From Anaerolineae bacterium (lineage in GTDB: Bacteria; Chloroflexota; Anaerolineae; Promineifilales; Promineifilaceae), in contig JACSSI010000035.1 of NCBI GenBank assembly GCA_014879345.1, forward strand, positions 1 to 14,753: DNA of 14,753 bases, read 5' to 3'. The position numbers and the translations under genes are program-made. The notes below the pieces were generated by a model. The model was given only the letters and a program-made list of their open reading frames with translations. It was not told the origin of the DNA and made no database searches. Shown piece after piece: positions 1-7,230 of this stretch. Every line of letters begins with the position of its first letter. Position 1 is the stretch's first letter.

Positions 1-6
1 AAATCA

Positions 7-465
7 CTATGCGCAAATTCTTAATTTTTCCAGACCCGCTAAAATCGCCTGCGGCCGTGGTGGACAACCAGGAATATACAAATCCACCGGCAGCACCTCA
101 TCCACCTGCCCGACTACGTTGTAACAACCTTTGAAAATATGGCGCGCCACTGCGCACGTACCCAATGCCACCACCAGGGTTTCTGACCCCATCTCATCAT
201 AGAGTTGACGCAAATCCGCTTCAGATTGTCGTGTCACCACGCCTGTACATAATAAAACATCCGCGAATTTGGGATTAGTGCCTATGCAAAAACCACGATG
301 TGTCATTTCATCCTCATATCGAGGTGATTGCAGGGCAGTAATTTCCAGATCACAGCCAGCACATGATCCGCCGTTGCAATGAACGATGCAAAGCGGCTGA
401 TCAGTTGCCCAGTCGTTGCTTGACGGCCGTGACGTATGCCAACGGCCGTTTCCATTTACATTCAT
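7..465 (-). CDS. NuoB/HycG-like [4Fe-4S] small subunit of a hydrogenase or complex-I-related enzyme
   Basis: A 152-residue protein of the NADH-ubiquinone oxidoreductase 20 kDa / NiFe-hydrogenase small-subunit fold. Cysteines matching the proximal [4Fe-4S] cluster are C35 and C38 (SCAGCDLE), C104 (GTCA) and C134 (PGCPPRP). The CxxCD spacing is closer to group 4 hydrogenase small subunits (HycG, EchC, MbhJ) than to the CC of respiratory NuoB. Two extra cysteines, C26 and C30, lie just before the first pair. The start at 465 is chosen because GGAAGGAGG lies directly upstream; a longer frame to 537 would run into the preceding gene. It begins 16 nt after the DinB-like gene and is probably the next cistron of the Hdr-Mvh operon. 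Its catalytic partner is not visible: either it serves MvhA as a second electron-transfer subunit or its large subunit lies beyond the left edge. The family is clear, the exact role is not. Confidence 0.85.
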   Translation of the reverse strand: MNVNGNGRWHTSRPSSNDWATDQPLCIVHCNGGSCAGCDLEITALQSPRYEDEMTHRGFCIGTNPKFADVLLCTGVVTRQSEADLRQLYDEMGSETLVVALGTCAVARHIFKGCYNVVGQVDEVLPVDLYIPGCPPRPQAILAGLEKLRICA

Positions 466-481
466 CGCTCCTCCTTCCAGG

Positions 482-979
482 TTACGCATGTGCCTGATCT
501 CGTGACGGGTAATACGCCTCGACCCACGCTTCACCATGCCGACAAGCCCGTTCTAGGCGTGCCAGATGCCCGTCCACATGCTCCTGAATAATCTGCAAAC
601 GCTCAGGCACAGTGGCCCAACGGCATCCTTTTTTAACGGGAAACTCAATCTCCCAGTCGTATAGTTGACATAAATTATCACGCAACGCTTGCTGATATTT
701 TAGAAAGTCCTGGCAAAGTTGTGCCATCGACAGCCGCTGAAACTCGCGCACCGACCTTGCATTCAACGCAATAAAGGTACTCTGACGCAAATGGGGAGAA
801 CGGCCGTTTACCAATGCCTCAGTGATAGCCACATACTCTCGATGCCAAAACACAAGATGAGACAACATCTCACGAGATGTCTGATGTCCGTCATAAAAAT
901 CTTCATCAACCTGGCTCACCAATTGCACTAATTTGGTAACCGACCGATCTAATGATGTCAAAAGCGAGTCATATGTCAT
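482..979 (-). CDS. DinB/ClbS (DfsB)-like four-helix-bundle protein
   Basis: A 165-residue mostly helical protein resembling the DinB superfamily, in particular the ClbS/DfsB (DUF1706) branch. Visible hallmarks are LSHLVFWHREY near residues 40-50, a tryptophan-rich middle (CRWATVPER), and EHVDGHLARLE near residues 133-143, whose histidines could complete a metal site with the earlier ones. Relatives include thiol-dependent transferases and a colibactin-resistance protein, but the substrate cannot be inferred. The start at 979 has GGAGGTGA about 11 nt upstream. Another ATG at 983 in a different frame closes after four codons. The gene sits between mvhA and the NuoB-like gene in the same direction, so it is probably co-transcribed with the hydrogenase; that is unusual company. 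A maturation or thiol-handling role is only speculation. Confidence 0.7.
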   Translation of the reverse strand: MTYDSLLTSLDRSVTKLVQLVSQVDEDFYDGHQTSREMLSHLVFWHREYVAITEALVNGRSPHLRQSTFIALNARSVREFQRLSMAQLCQDFLKYQQALRDNLCQLYDWEIEFPVKKGCRWATVPERLQIIQEHVDGHLARLERACRHGEAWVEAYYPSRDQAHA

Positions 980-1010
980 GCATCAACTCACCTCCTTGCG
1001 TAGGGTTGCG

Positions 1011-1058
1011 AATGGCGAGTGGCGAGTTACCACCTGCCACCTTGCCACCTTGCCACCT
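1011..1058. repeat. Short tandem repeats after mvhA
   Basis: Two TGGCGAG heptads (about 1013-1026) are followed by three copies of a 7-8 bp unit of the type (T)TGCCACC up to 1058. The array ends two bases from the mvhA stop codon and fills most of the 81-bp gap to the next gene. Units on the two sides are near complements (GAGTGGC against GCCACCT), so an imperfect hairpin is possible in the transcript. Confidence 0.7.
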
Positions 1059-1060
1059 CT

Positions 1061-2548
1061 CTACACAAACTGCCGCAACCGCGCCACCTCCCCACCCCGC
1101 GCATCCCGAACCACCACCTCCAGCGGCATTTGCCCGGGCAGCGAATGGGTAGCGCAGCCAAAACAGGGATCGTAAGCGCGGAATGCCATCTCCACGCGGT
1201 TGAGCAGACCATCAGTAACCACCCCTTGCCTGATGAGCGATTTAGCCGCCTTCTTCACCGACATGGCGATGGGCGCATAATTGTTCGTGGTACCCACGAT
1301 GAGATTGACGCGGGTGAGAATGCCGTTTTCATCTGTCCAGTAATGATGCGTAAGCGTACCTCGCGGCGCTTCCACACAGCCCACGCCTTCATCTGGAATA
1401 TTATTCACCACCACACGCACATTGGGATCGGTTATGATGGGGTCGGTGACCAGGTTGAGCATCCGCTCGGCGGCAAACATCAGTTCCACCAGTCGCGCCC
1501 AGTGGATGGCTAAACGATAATGGACGGGTTGATAACGGCCGTTCACCCTTTCACTGCCCAGCGTCTCATACATCTGCTCATATGCTTCTTGCGCCAGCGG
1601 CGTCGCCATGCCATCCGCCGCATTCAGCCGCGACAAAGGCGTGGCGCAGTAGACGCCGCTCTCCTTGCCCGGCACAAACCCTTTCCAGCCCACATCCTTG
1701 AGATACGGGAACTTGAGGTACGTCCACGGCTCCACCCGTTCGGCGATATGCTTCTGGTAATCTTTGGCCTCGTATTTCACCAGTTGGACCCCGTCAGGGT
1801 CCACCACCCGAATCTTGCCATCGTAAAAGTTGACCAGGTTATTCTCGTCTACCATGCCCATGGAATAAGTCGGTTCGGTGAAGGCATCCGAAAGCACCAT
1901 ATTGACGTAGCCCTGGTTGCCCAGCACCACATCGGCAAATAATTTCAGGCTGAATTGGGCGAATGCCACGTTCTCCCTGGCAATTTGCTCCACTTCCACC
2001 CGTTCTTCTTCACCGAGCGCCCGCGACCAGCCGCCGGGCAGTCCGGCCACCGGATGCACCCCCCTGCCCCCCAGCATCTGGATGACGTGATGGTTGCGCT
2101 GGCGGCAGGCGATGACCTGCTTGCCAATGTCTACGCCTACTTTGTGGATCACACCCAAAATGTTCCGTTCCGCCGCTGGCGCGTCTGGCCCCACCACAAA
2201 GTCCGGGCCGCCCAGCGCATAAAAGTGCGTGGTATGGTCGGTGACGTAGAAGGCCATGTAGAACAACTCGCGCAGCTTTTTCACCGCCGCACTCGGTTCA
2301 ACGTGGAACAGTGCGTCTAACGCTTTGGTTCCGGCCATGTGGTGCGCCTCTGGACACACGCCGCAGATACGATTGGTGATGCGCGGCATCTCTTCGGCCG
2401 GCCGACCCACGCAGAACTGCTCAAAGCCGCGCAGTTCCGGGATGATGAAATAGGCGTTATCCACGTTACCGTCGTCATCAAGGAAAATGTCGATTTTGCC
2501 ATGCCCTTCCAGGCGCGTGACCGGATCGATTGTGATATGTTGTGTCAT
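1061..2548 (-). CDS. mvhA: [NiFe] hydrogenase large subunit, group 3c MvhA type
   Basis: A 495-residue catalytic subunit carrying the NiFe(CN)2CO centre. The N-terminal nickel motif RICGVC is at residues 60-65 and the C-terminal motif DPCFGCATH at 460-468, so all four nickel-ligand cysteines (C62, C65, C462, C465) are present. A 27-residue tail follows H468, as expected for an immature precursor that a hydrogenase endopeptidase cleaves after this histidine; no such protease is visible in the window. The opening ITIDPVTRLEGHGKI is typical. The start at 2548 has GGAGG five bases upstream. Gene order with mvhG and mvhD assigns it to the Mvh (group 3c) enzymes rather than to NAD-linked HoxH. It oxidises H2 in the cytoplasm and passes electrons to MvhG. 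Long antisense frames over it are shadows. Confidence 0.95.
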   Translation of the reverse strand: MTQHITIDPVTRLEGHGKIDIFLDDDGNVDNAYFIIPELRGFEQFCVGRPAEEMPRITNRICGVCPEAHHMAGTKALDALFHVEPSAAVKKLRELFYMAFYVTDHTTHFYALGGPDFVVGPDAPAAERNILGVIHKVGVDIGKQVIACRQRNHHVIQMLGGRGVHPVAGLPGGWSRALGEEERVEVEQIARENVAFAQFSLKLFADVVLGNQGYVNMVLSDAFTEPTYSMGMVDENNLVNFYDGKIRVVDPDGVQLVKYEAKDYQKHIAERVEPWTYLKFPYLKDVGWKGFVPGKESGVYCATPLSRLNAADGMATPLAQEAYEQMYETLGSERVNGRYQPVHYRLAIHWARLVELMFAAERMLNLVTDPIITDPNVRVVVNNIPDEGVGCVEAPRGTLTHHYWTDENGILTRVNLIVGTTNNYAPIAMSVKKAAKSLIRQGVVTDGLLNRVEMAFRAYDPCFGCATHSLPGQMPLEVVVRDARGGEVARLRQFV

Positions 2549-2566
2549 CTTAGCCTCCGTTTTGAA

Positions 2567-2670
2567 AGATTGAAGAGCGAAGATTAAAGATTAAAAGGTT
2601 TGTATACTTGTGTCCTGGGAAAACAACGGCATCCCAGTCTTTCCAATCTTCAATCTTTAATCTTTGCCCT
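2567..2670. repeat. Inverted heptad-repeat array between mvhG and mvhA
   Basis: Left side: heptads AGATTGA (2567), AGAGCGA (2574), AGATTAA (2581) and AGATTAA (2588). Right side: CCAATCT (2643), TCAATCT (2650), TTAATCT (2657) and TTGCCCT (2664), which are reverse complements of the left type. The centre has a small CTGGGA/TCCCAG stem. The transcript can fold into a long imperfect hairpin. The right-hand heptads encode the last residues and the TGA stop of MvhG. Confidence 0.85.
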
Positions 2671-3660
2671 TTTTAGCAATGAATGCGCCATACTAAAGCG
2701 GTAAAATGTACCTGCCGGATCAACCAGCGTATCCATTACCGTCTCGAACTCGCGCTCTAACATGCGCTCGTCCATTTCCGGTTCGCCCACGCCAATGACA
2801 GACGCCACCGCCGACAACATACGCGCCCCCTGGTCGGCCACGCCGCCCAACGGCCCGTAACAGCCCCGGCAGCCCATGCCCACCTGCGGACACAACGCCC
2901 CGCAGCCGCCCCGCGTCGCTGGCCCCATGCAGACGATGCCCTGTTCCAACAGGCAGACGCCGGGTTCAGGCACCTTCTCGTAAGGCCGGTAGAAGCGGAA
3001 GATTTTCTTTTCGCTTTTAGGATGGAGGCACTCGTCGCAAACGGCCGTTTCCTTCGCCCCAATGATCGATCCCTTCGGCGGTAACTCAGCGCCCTGCGTC
3101 AGCGCCGCTACCACCACTTGCAGCACCGCCCATATCTGATGTGGCTCCGGCGGGCAGCCAGGGATGGTGTAGTCCACATCCACCACCTGATCCAGCGACT
3201 TGACTGTATTGTAGAATTCGGGGATGTGGAGTTGGCCTTCGGGAACGGCCGTTACCGGCTGCGGTATCACACGTCCTGGATTATCAACAGAGGGACTGTC
3301 CAGGTACACAGTCTGAAAAATCGCCTCGCGGCTGGTAAAGTTCGCCAGCGCCGGAATGCAGCCTTCGTAAGCACAGGAACCAAACGCCACCAGCACCTTC
3401 GATTTCTGCCGCAGCAAATGCGCCATCTCCTCATTTTCCGAGTTACGGATGGCGCCGTTGAACAGACACAGGTCGATATAGCCGTCCGGATAGCCGCGCA
3501 CATCCTCATACTTGAAGTCCGTCGCCACCGGCCAGAACACCACATCGAACACCTCATCGACCGTTAGAATATGTTCGCCGATGTTGAGGACTGAAATCTC
3601 GCAGCCGCCGCAGGAAGAAGCCCAATACATGCCGAATTTGGGTTTACCATTTTCATTCAT
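2650..3660 (-). CDS. mvhG: [NiFe] hydrogenase small subunit, MvhG type
   Basis: A 336-residue iron-sulfur subunit that wires the NiFe site of MvhA to MvhD. There is no Tat signal peptide; the protein starts MNENGKPKFGMYW, so the enzyme is cytoplasmic. Proximal cluster ligands are C17 and C20 (SSCGGCE), C96 (GSCAYEGC) and C169 (PGCPPEP). Two more cysteine sets, C208/C211/C236/C244 and C253/C257/C264/C267, fit two further [4Fe-4S] clusters, giving the three expected of the family. The ATG at 3660 overlaps the mvhD stop in an ATGA arrangement, with GGAGG upstream, so translation is likely coupled. The final residues (AKIKD and the TGA stop) are encoded by the heptad repeat that follows, so the extreme C-terminus is probably not conserved. 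Two AACGGCCGTT palindromes in this gene both encode Thr-Ala-Val. Confidence 0.94.
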   Translation of the reverse strand: MNENGKPKFGMYWASSCGGCEISVLNIGEHILTVDEVFDVVFWPVATDFKYEDVRGYPDGYIDLCLFNGAIRNSENEEMAHLLRQKSKVLVAFGSCAYEGCIPALANFTSREAIFQTVYLDSPSVDNPGRVIPQPVTAVPEGQLHIPEFYNTVKSLDQVVDVDYTIPGCPPEPHQIWAVLQVVVAALTQGAELPPKGSIIGAKETAVCDECLHPKSEKKIFRFYRPYEKVPEPGVCLLEQGIVCMGPATRGGCGALCPQVGMGCRGCYGPLGGVADQGARMLSAVASVIGVGEPEMDERMLEREFETVMDTLVDPAGTFYRFSMAHSLLKRAKIKD

Positions 3661-4160
3661 ATCGCCGCCTCCACCAGTTCTTCAGAAACCACCACCGACG
3701 CGATAGCCGGCGTCAAAACGTGGCTTTTGCCATTGAGCGCCGCCACTTGCGGCCAGTTCAACGGCCCCAGCGCCCGAATTTCTTCTACCATCTCCGTAAT
3801 CGCGTTCGCCAGATACACCCCTTCGGCGGCGCTGGCCCACACCAGGCGCACCCGCTCCGGCTCAATGCCAAACTGCGCCACCGTGCGTTGTAACAGCATC
3901 GTGCGCCGCAGCGCCTTTAAGTTTTGCTCCAGATAGTGGCATTCACCCGGATGGCAGCCGGTGATCAGCACCCCATCCGCGCCGCCCGCAAATGCTTGCA
4001 GCACAAAGGTGGGGTCAATGCGCCCCGAGCACATCAGGCGGATCAGGCGCACGTTGGGTGGATATTTCACACGAGCAGTCCCGGCCAGATCCGCCGCCCG
4101 ATAACTGCACCAGTTGCACGTAAAGCCGATAATGACCGGCTCGAATTGTTCATTGTTCAT
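3657..4160 (-). CDS. mvhD: Hydrogenase delta subunit MvhD ([2Fe-2S] electron-transfer protein)
   Basis: A 167-residue MvhD/FlpD family protein. The conserved cysteines are C15 and C18 (FTCNWCSYRAAD), C44 (LMCSGR), and C69 and C74 (GCHPGECHY), with the characteristic phrase RIDPTFVLQAFAGGADGVLI between them. In the family this [2Fe-2S] protein links the MvhAG hydrogenase to HdrA, so it is the joint between the two halves of the complex. It is a free-standing gene here, not fused to hdrA as in some bacteria. The start at 4160 has a G-rich ribosome site (AAGGGGGT) close upstream. The gene is separated from hdrA by a heptad repeat array and overlaps mvhG by 4 nt. It carries no copy of the ACGGCCGT palindrome that is frequent elsewhere in the window. 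Confidence 0.94.
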   Translation of the reverse strand: MNNEQFEPVIIGFTCNWCSYRAADLAGTARVKYPPNVRLIRLMCSGRIDPTFVLQAFAGGADGVLITGCHPGECHYLEQNLKALRRTMLLQRTVAQFGIEPERVRLVWASAAEGVYLANAITEMVEEIRALGPLNWPQVAALNGKSHVLTPAIASVVVSEELVEAAI

Positions 4161-4174
4161 CGTACCCCCTTTTT

Positions 4175-4272
4175 CAGTGGGCAGTGGTTAGTGGTTAGTG
4201 GTCAGTATTCAGTGACGCTGCCGCCCACTGTTCACTGCCCACTGACCACTGTTCACTGTCAACTGACCACTG
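4175..4272. repeat. Fourteen-unit inverted heptad array between hdrA and mvhD
   Basis: The 98 bp divide exactly into 14 heptads. Units 1-6 are of the type YAGTGGN (CAGTGGG at 4175, CAGTGGT at 4182, TAGTGGT at 4189 and 4196, CAGTATT at 4203, CAGTGAC at 4210). Unit 7 is GCTGCCG. Units 8-14 (4224-4272) are of the type NNCACTG, the reverse complement of the left units; one reads TCAACTG. Phase is never lost. The array fills the hdrA-mvhD gap and its last two heptads encode the C-terminus and TGA stop of HdrA. An RNA hairpin is expected. Confidence 0.92.
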
Positions 4273-6262
4273 GTTCCATAATATTCAGCATCAGCAGCCC
4301 ATGCAGTTGAGCCATCACCTGCTCATTGCTAAACTGTGTGCCGCTAATCGCATTCGATGGACAGGCCGCCACACAAGTGCCGCATCCTTGACATAACGCT
4401 GCGTTAATCACCGAGACCTCTTTGGCTTCATCAAAGACGATGGCAGTATAGGGACACAGGTTGTTGCAGATGCGACAGCCGGAGCAAAGCGCTTCCGTCA
4501 CTTCAGCCCGGATGGGTTCCAGCGCCATTTCCTTTTGCTGGATACGGCCCAACACCCTCGCCGCCGCTGCCGCCCCCTGTGTCACTGTGCTGGGAATATC
4601 TTTAGGCCCCTGCGCACAGCCAGCGATGTAGATGCCTTCTGTCATCGTGGCTACCGGGTCCAGCTTAGGATGCTTCTCAATAAACCACCCATTCACGCTG
4701 CACGAAATGCCAAACTGATGCGCCACCTCGTCGGAATCATGGCGCGGCTCCAAAGCGGCTGACAAAATTACCATGTCTACCGGAATACGCCGCTGCCGAC
4801 CGATGCGCGTATCCTCAATTTGGATAACCAGCTTATCTTCCTCTTCTGGTGTATTAGAAACATCGGTTACTTCAGCCACCCGGCCTCGAATGAAATGCAC
4901 CCCCTCAGAAAGCACCCGCTGATAGAACTCGTCGTACTCTTTGTAGGCGGTGCGCATGTCGATGTAGAAGTTGAAGACTTCTGCGCCAGTACGCTCCTTG
5001 ACCAGATGGGCAAACTTGAGGCTCTGCATACAGCAAATGACGGAGCAGTAATTGTTGAACTTGCGGTCACGGCTGCCCACGCAGTGGATGATACCCACTG
5101 ATTTTGGCGTCGTTTCGCCGTCCCGCAGCACAATGTTGCCATTGGTTGGCCCGGCCGCATTGGTAAGGCGCTCAAACTCAAGGCTGGTGAATACGTTGGC
5201 TAAACGGCCGTAGCCGTACTGTGTCTCACGCCGCGCATCAAACAGGTCATAACCAGTCGCCAGGATGATGTTGCCTACGTTGAGTTCCAGAATTTGGTCT
5301 TCCTGCTCAAAGTCGATAGCGCCTGCTTCACAGTGAATTTCACACGCCTTGCATTTGCCGGTGTCAAAGTAGATGCAGTTGTCCGCGTCGATCACCGGAA
5401 ATTTAGGCACAGCTTGCGGGAACGACCGGTAAATCGCCTTGCGATAGCCTAATCCTGCTTCGAAAACAGGGTCTATCACGCTCTTGGGGCATTTTTCCTC
5501 ACACACGCTGCACCCCGTGCACAAGTCTGAGTTAACATAACTCGCTTTTTTGCGGACTGTCACGTTGAAATTGCCCACGTAGCCATCCACCTGCTCCACC
5601 TCACTGTAGGTGAGCAGGGTTATATGGGGATGCGAACCGATGGAGACCATTTTGGGCGTGAGAATGCAGGCGGCGCAGTCCAGTGTGGGGAAGGTTTTGT
5701 CAAACTGCGCCATATGGCCGCCAATCGACGGCTCCCGTTCTACCAGATAGACGTGGAAGCCGCTGTCGGCGATTTCCATAGCCGCCTGAATGCCAGCAAT
5801 GCCGCCGCCCACCACCAGCGTAGCCGGATTGATAGGCACGCTCATCGGCTCCAACGGCGCATGGTGGATAACCCGCTCCACCCCGCCAGAAATAACCGCT
5901 TTCGCTTTGGCGGTCGCCGCTGCTTTGTCTGTATGCACCCATGAAACTTGCTCCCGGATGGAAACGAGTTCACACAGGTAAGGGTTCATGCCCGCGTCGG
6001 CGCACGCTTTGCGGAAGGTGGCTTCATGCAGATGGGGCGAGCAGGCGGCCACCACCACCCGTGTTAGGGCATCTTCTTTGATGTCTTTGGCGATGAGGTC
6101 TTGGCCTAAACTGGAGCACATAAACTTGTAGTCGCGGGCCACGACCACGCCGCGATGGCGCAGCGCCTCACCCGCCCAGGCTGTCAATTCTTCCACATCG
6201 ACTGTACCCGCGATGTTGGAGCCGCAATGACAAACGTAAACGCCTATTCGTTCTTGAGGCAT
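4259..6262 (-). CDS. hdrA: Heterodisulfide reductase subunit A (bifurcating flavoprotein)
   Basis: A 667-residue HdrA, slightly above the usual ~650. The FAD-binding GGGIAGIQAA lies at 152-161, with LDCAACILTPKM at 194-205. An inserted ferredoxin-like segment has cysteines 248, 251, 254 and 258 (CTGCSVCEEKCP), with further cysteines at 296, 304, 307 and 311. HCVGSRD (C394) and YCSVICCM (C406, C410, C411) match the unusual HdrA cluster site. Two C-terminal ferredoxin motifs are CSGCRICNNLCP (593-604) and CQGCGTCVAACP (624-635). In the family the FAD splits electron pairs from the hydrogenase between ferredoxin and HdrBC. The start at 6262 is supported by AGGAGG seven to eight bases upstream and overlaps the hdrB end by 19 nt. 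The last residues, PVVS, are translated from the heptad array. Confidence 0.95.
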   Translation of the reverse strand: MPQERIGVYVCHCGSNIAGTVDVEELTAWAGEALRHRGVVVARDYKFMCSSLGQDLIAKDIKEDALTRVVVAACSPHLHEATFRKACADAGMNPYLCELVSIREQVSWVHTDKAAATAKAKAVISGGVERVIHHAPLEPMSVPINPATLVVGGGIAGIQAAMEIADSGFHVYLVEREPSIGGHMAQFDKTFPTLDCAACILTPKMVSIGSHPHITLLTYSEVEQVDGYVGNFNVTVRKKASYVNSDLCTGCSVCEEKCPKSVIDPVFEAGLGYRKAIYRSFPQAVPKFPVIDADNCIYFDTGKCKACEIHCEAGAIDFEQEDQILELNVGNIILATGYDLFDARRETQYGYGRLANVFTSLEFERLTNAAGPTNGNIVLRDGETTPKSVGIIHCVGSRDRKFNNYCSVICCMQSLKFAHLVKERTGAEVFNFYIDMRTAYKEYDEFYQRVLSEGVHFIRGRVAEVTDVSNTPEEEDKLVIQIEDTRIGRQRRIPVDMVILSAALEPRHDSDEVAHQFGISCSVNGWFIEKHPKLDPVATMTEGIYIAGCAQGPKDIPSTVTQGAAAAARVLGRIQQKEMALEPIRAEVTEALCSGCRICNNLCPYTAIVFDEAKEVSVINAALCQGCGTCVAACPSNAISGTQFSNEQVMAQLHGLLMLNIMEPVVS

Positions 6263-7230
6263 GATCGCACCTCCTGTAATTTTGGCGGCATGGGCAGTTC
6301 TGTTTTAGACGGCCGTTTCCGCTTCACCGGTTTTAAGGGTTTGACTTGAATGTTTGCCAACGCTGGTCGCGCATCGACCAATTCCTGCCCAATGCCCATA
6401 GTGGCTTCACCAAAACCAAAGGCCAGTCCCAGTAGTTGGGTAAAATAGAGAATGGGAATGTGAAAATTAGTACCGTAATGCTTGTTGACGGCATCCTGGT
6501 ACGCATCCAAATTGAGCTGGCACATGGGGCAGATGGCGGCGATCACGTCCGCGCCATGATCTACCGCGTTTTTGAGCAGTTGATGGATGAGATGCAGCGC
6601 CACTGCTTCGCTGATTTGCGTCATGTGGCCGCCGCAGCATTGGGCTTTGGCGGGAAAATCGACCACTTCGGCGCCAATGGTGCGCATCAGGGTATCCATG
6701 CTGGTGGGCTGTTCGGCATCGTCGAAGGTGCCATCAAACACAGGCCGGACAATCAAGCAGCCATAATAAGGTGCTATTTTGAGGCCGAATAACGGCCGTT
6801 TTACCGCCCGCGCCACTTTCTCAAAACCCACATCCTCGGTGATGATCTCCAGCAAATGTTTCACATGCACACTGCCCGGCTCATAATGCAAGCCGCCCGC
6901 TGCCAACGCCTGATTCACTTTACGGTTCAGTTCCGGTGATTGCGCCAGGTAATGGTCTGCTTTTTTGAGATTGAGGAAACAGGCACTACAGGGCGCCACC
7001 AGGGAACGGCCGTTGCAATTTTGTTCAGCCGCCAAAGCTAGATTGCGCCCCACAAGTGCGTAGGCCGGAATCAAATCAATGGTGATATATTCCGTCGCCC
7101 CGCAGCAGTTCCAATCCGCCACCTCAGTAAACGTCAAGTCCAGCGATTCTGCCACCGCCATCAAGGAATCATGGTAAACAGCAGCATTCCGCTCCAACGC
7201 ACACCCCGGATAATAACTATAGGTTTGCAT
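6244..7230 (-). CDS. hdrB: Heterodisulfide reductase subunit B (two CCG domains)
   Basis: A 328-residue catalytic subunit with two complete cysteine-rich CCG domains. The first uses C10, C42-C43 and C81/C84 (YYPGC, NCCG, CSAC). The second uses C158, C198-C199 and C234/C237 (YYGC, QCCGG, CPMC). In studied HdrB proteins each domain holds a non-cubane [4Fe-4S] cluster that cleaves the heterodisulfide. Both domains are intact, so disulfide-type chemistry is plausible, but the bacterial substrate is not known. An ATG at 7236 and another at 7230 are in frame; GGAGGG is only about 2 nt from the first and about 8 from the second, so 7230 is preferred. The gene overlaps hdrC by 14 nt and hdrA by 19 nt. 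About 60 residues after the last CCG motif form a basic, proline-rich tail (KPLKPVKRKRPSKTE). Confidence 0.94.
   Translation of the reverse strand: MQTYSYYPGCALERNAAVYHDSLMAVAESLDLTFTEVADWNCCGATEYITIDLIPAYALVGRNLALAAEQNCNGRSLVAPCSACFLNLKKADHYLAQSPELNRKVNQALAAGGLHYEPGSVHVKHLLEIITEDVGFEKVARAVKRPLFGLKIAPYYGCLIVRPVFDGTFDDAEQPTSMDTLMRTIGAEVVDFPAKAQCCGGHMTQISEAVALHLIHQLLKNAVDHGADVIAAICPMCQLNLDAYQDAVNKHYGTNFHIPILYFTQLLGLAFGFGEATMGIGQELVDARPALANIQVKPLKPVKRKRPSKTELPMPPKLQEVRSCLKNE

Noticed and set aside
466..537. A longer N-terminus for the NuoB-like protein
   Set aside because: The extension would overlap the DinB-like gene and lacks a ribosome site, while GGAAGGAGG directly precedes the ATG at 465.
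1520..2320. Long plus-strand open frames opposite mvhA (140 and 121 codons), and similar frames opposite mvhG and hdrA
   Set aside because: They are antisense shadows of GC-rich coding sequence; they have no ribosome sites, and the minus strand encodes proteins with complete cofactor motifs.
1061..2548. NAD-reducing HoxH-type hydrogenase
   Set aside because: No diaphorase (HoxFU) genes are present and the order mvhD-mvhG-mvhA after hdrCBA defines the Mvh type.
4175..4272. CRISPR array
   Set aside because: Units are 7 bp with no spacers, and the halves are inverted relative to each other; this is a short-repeat array, not CRISPR.
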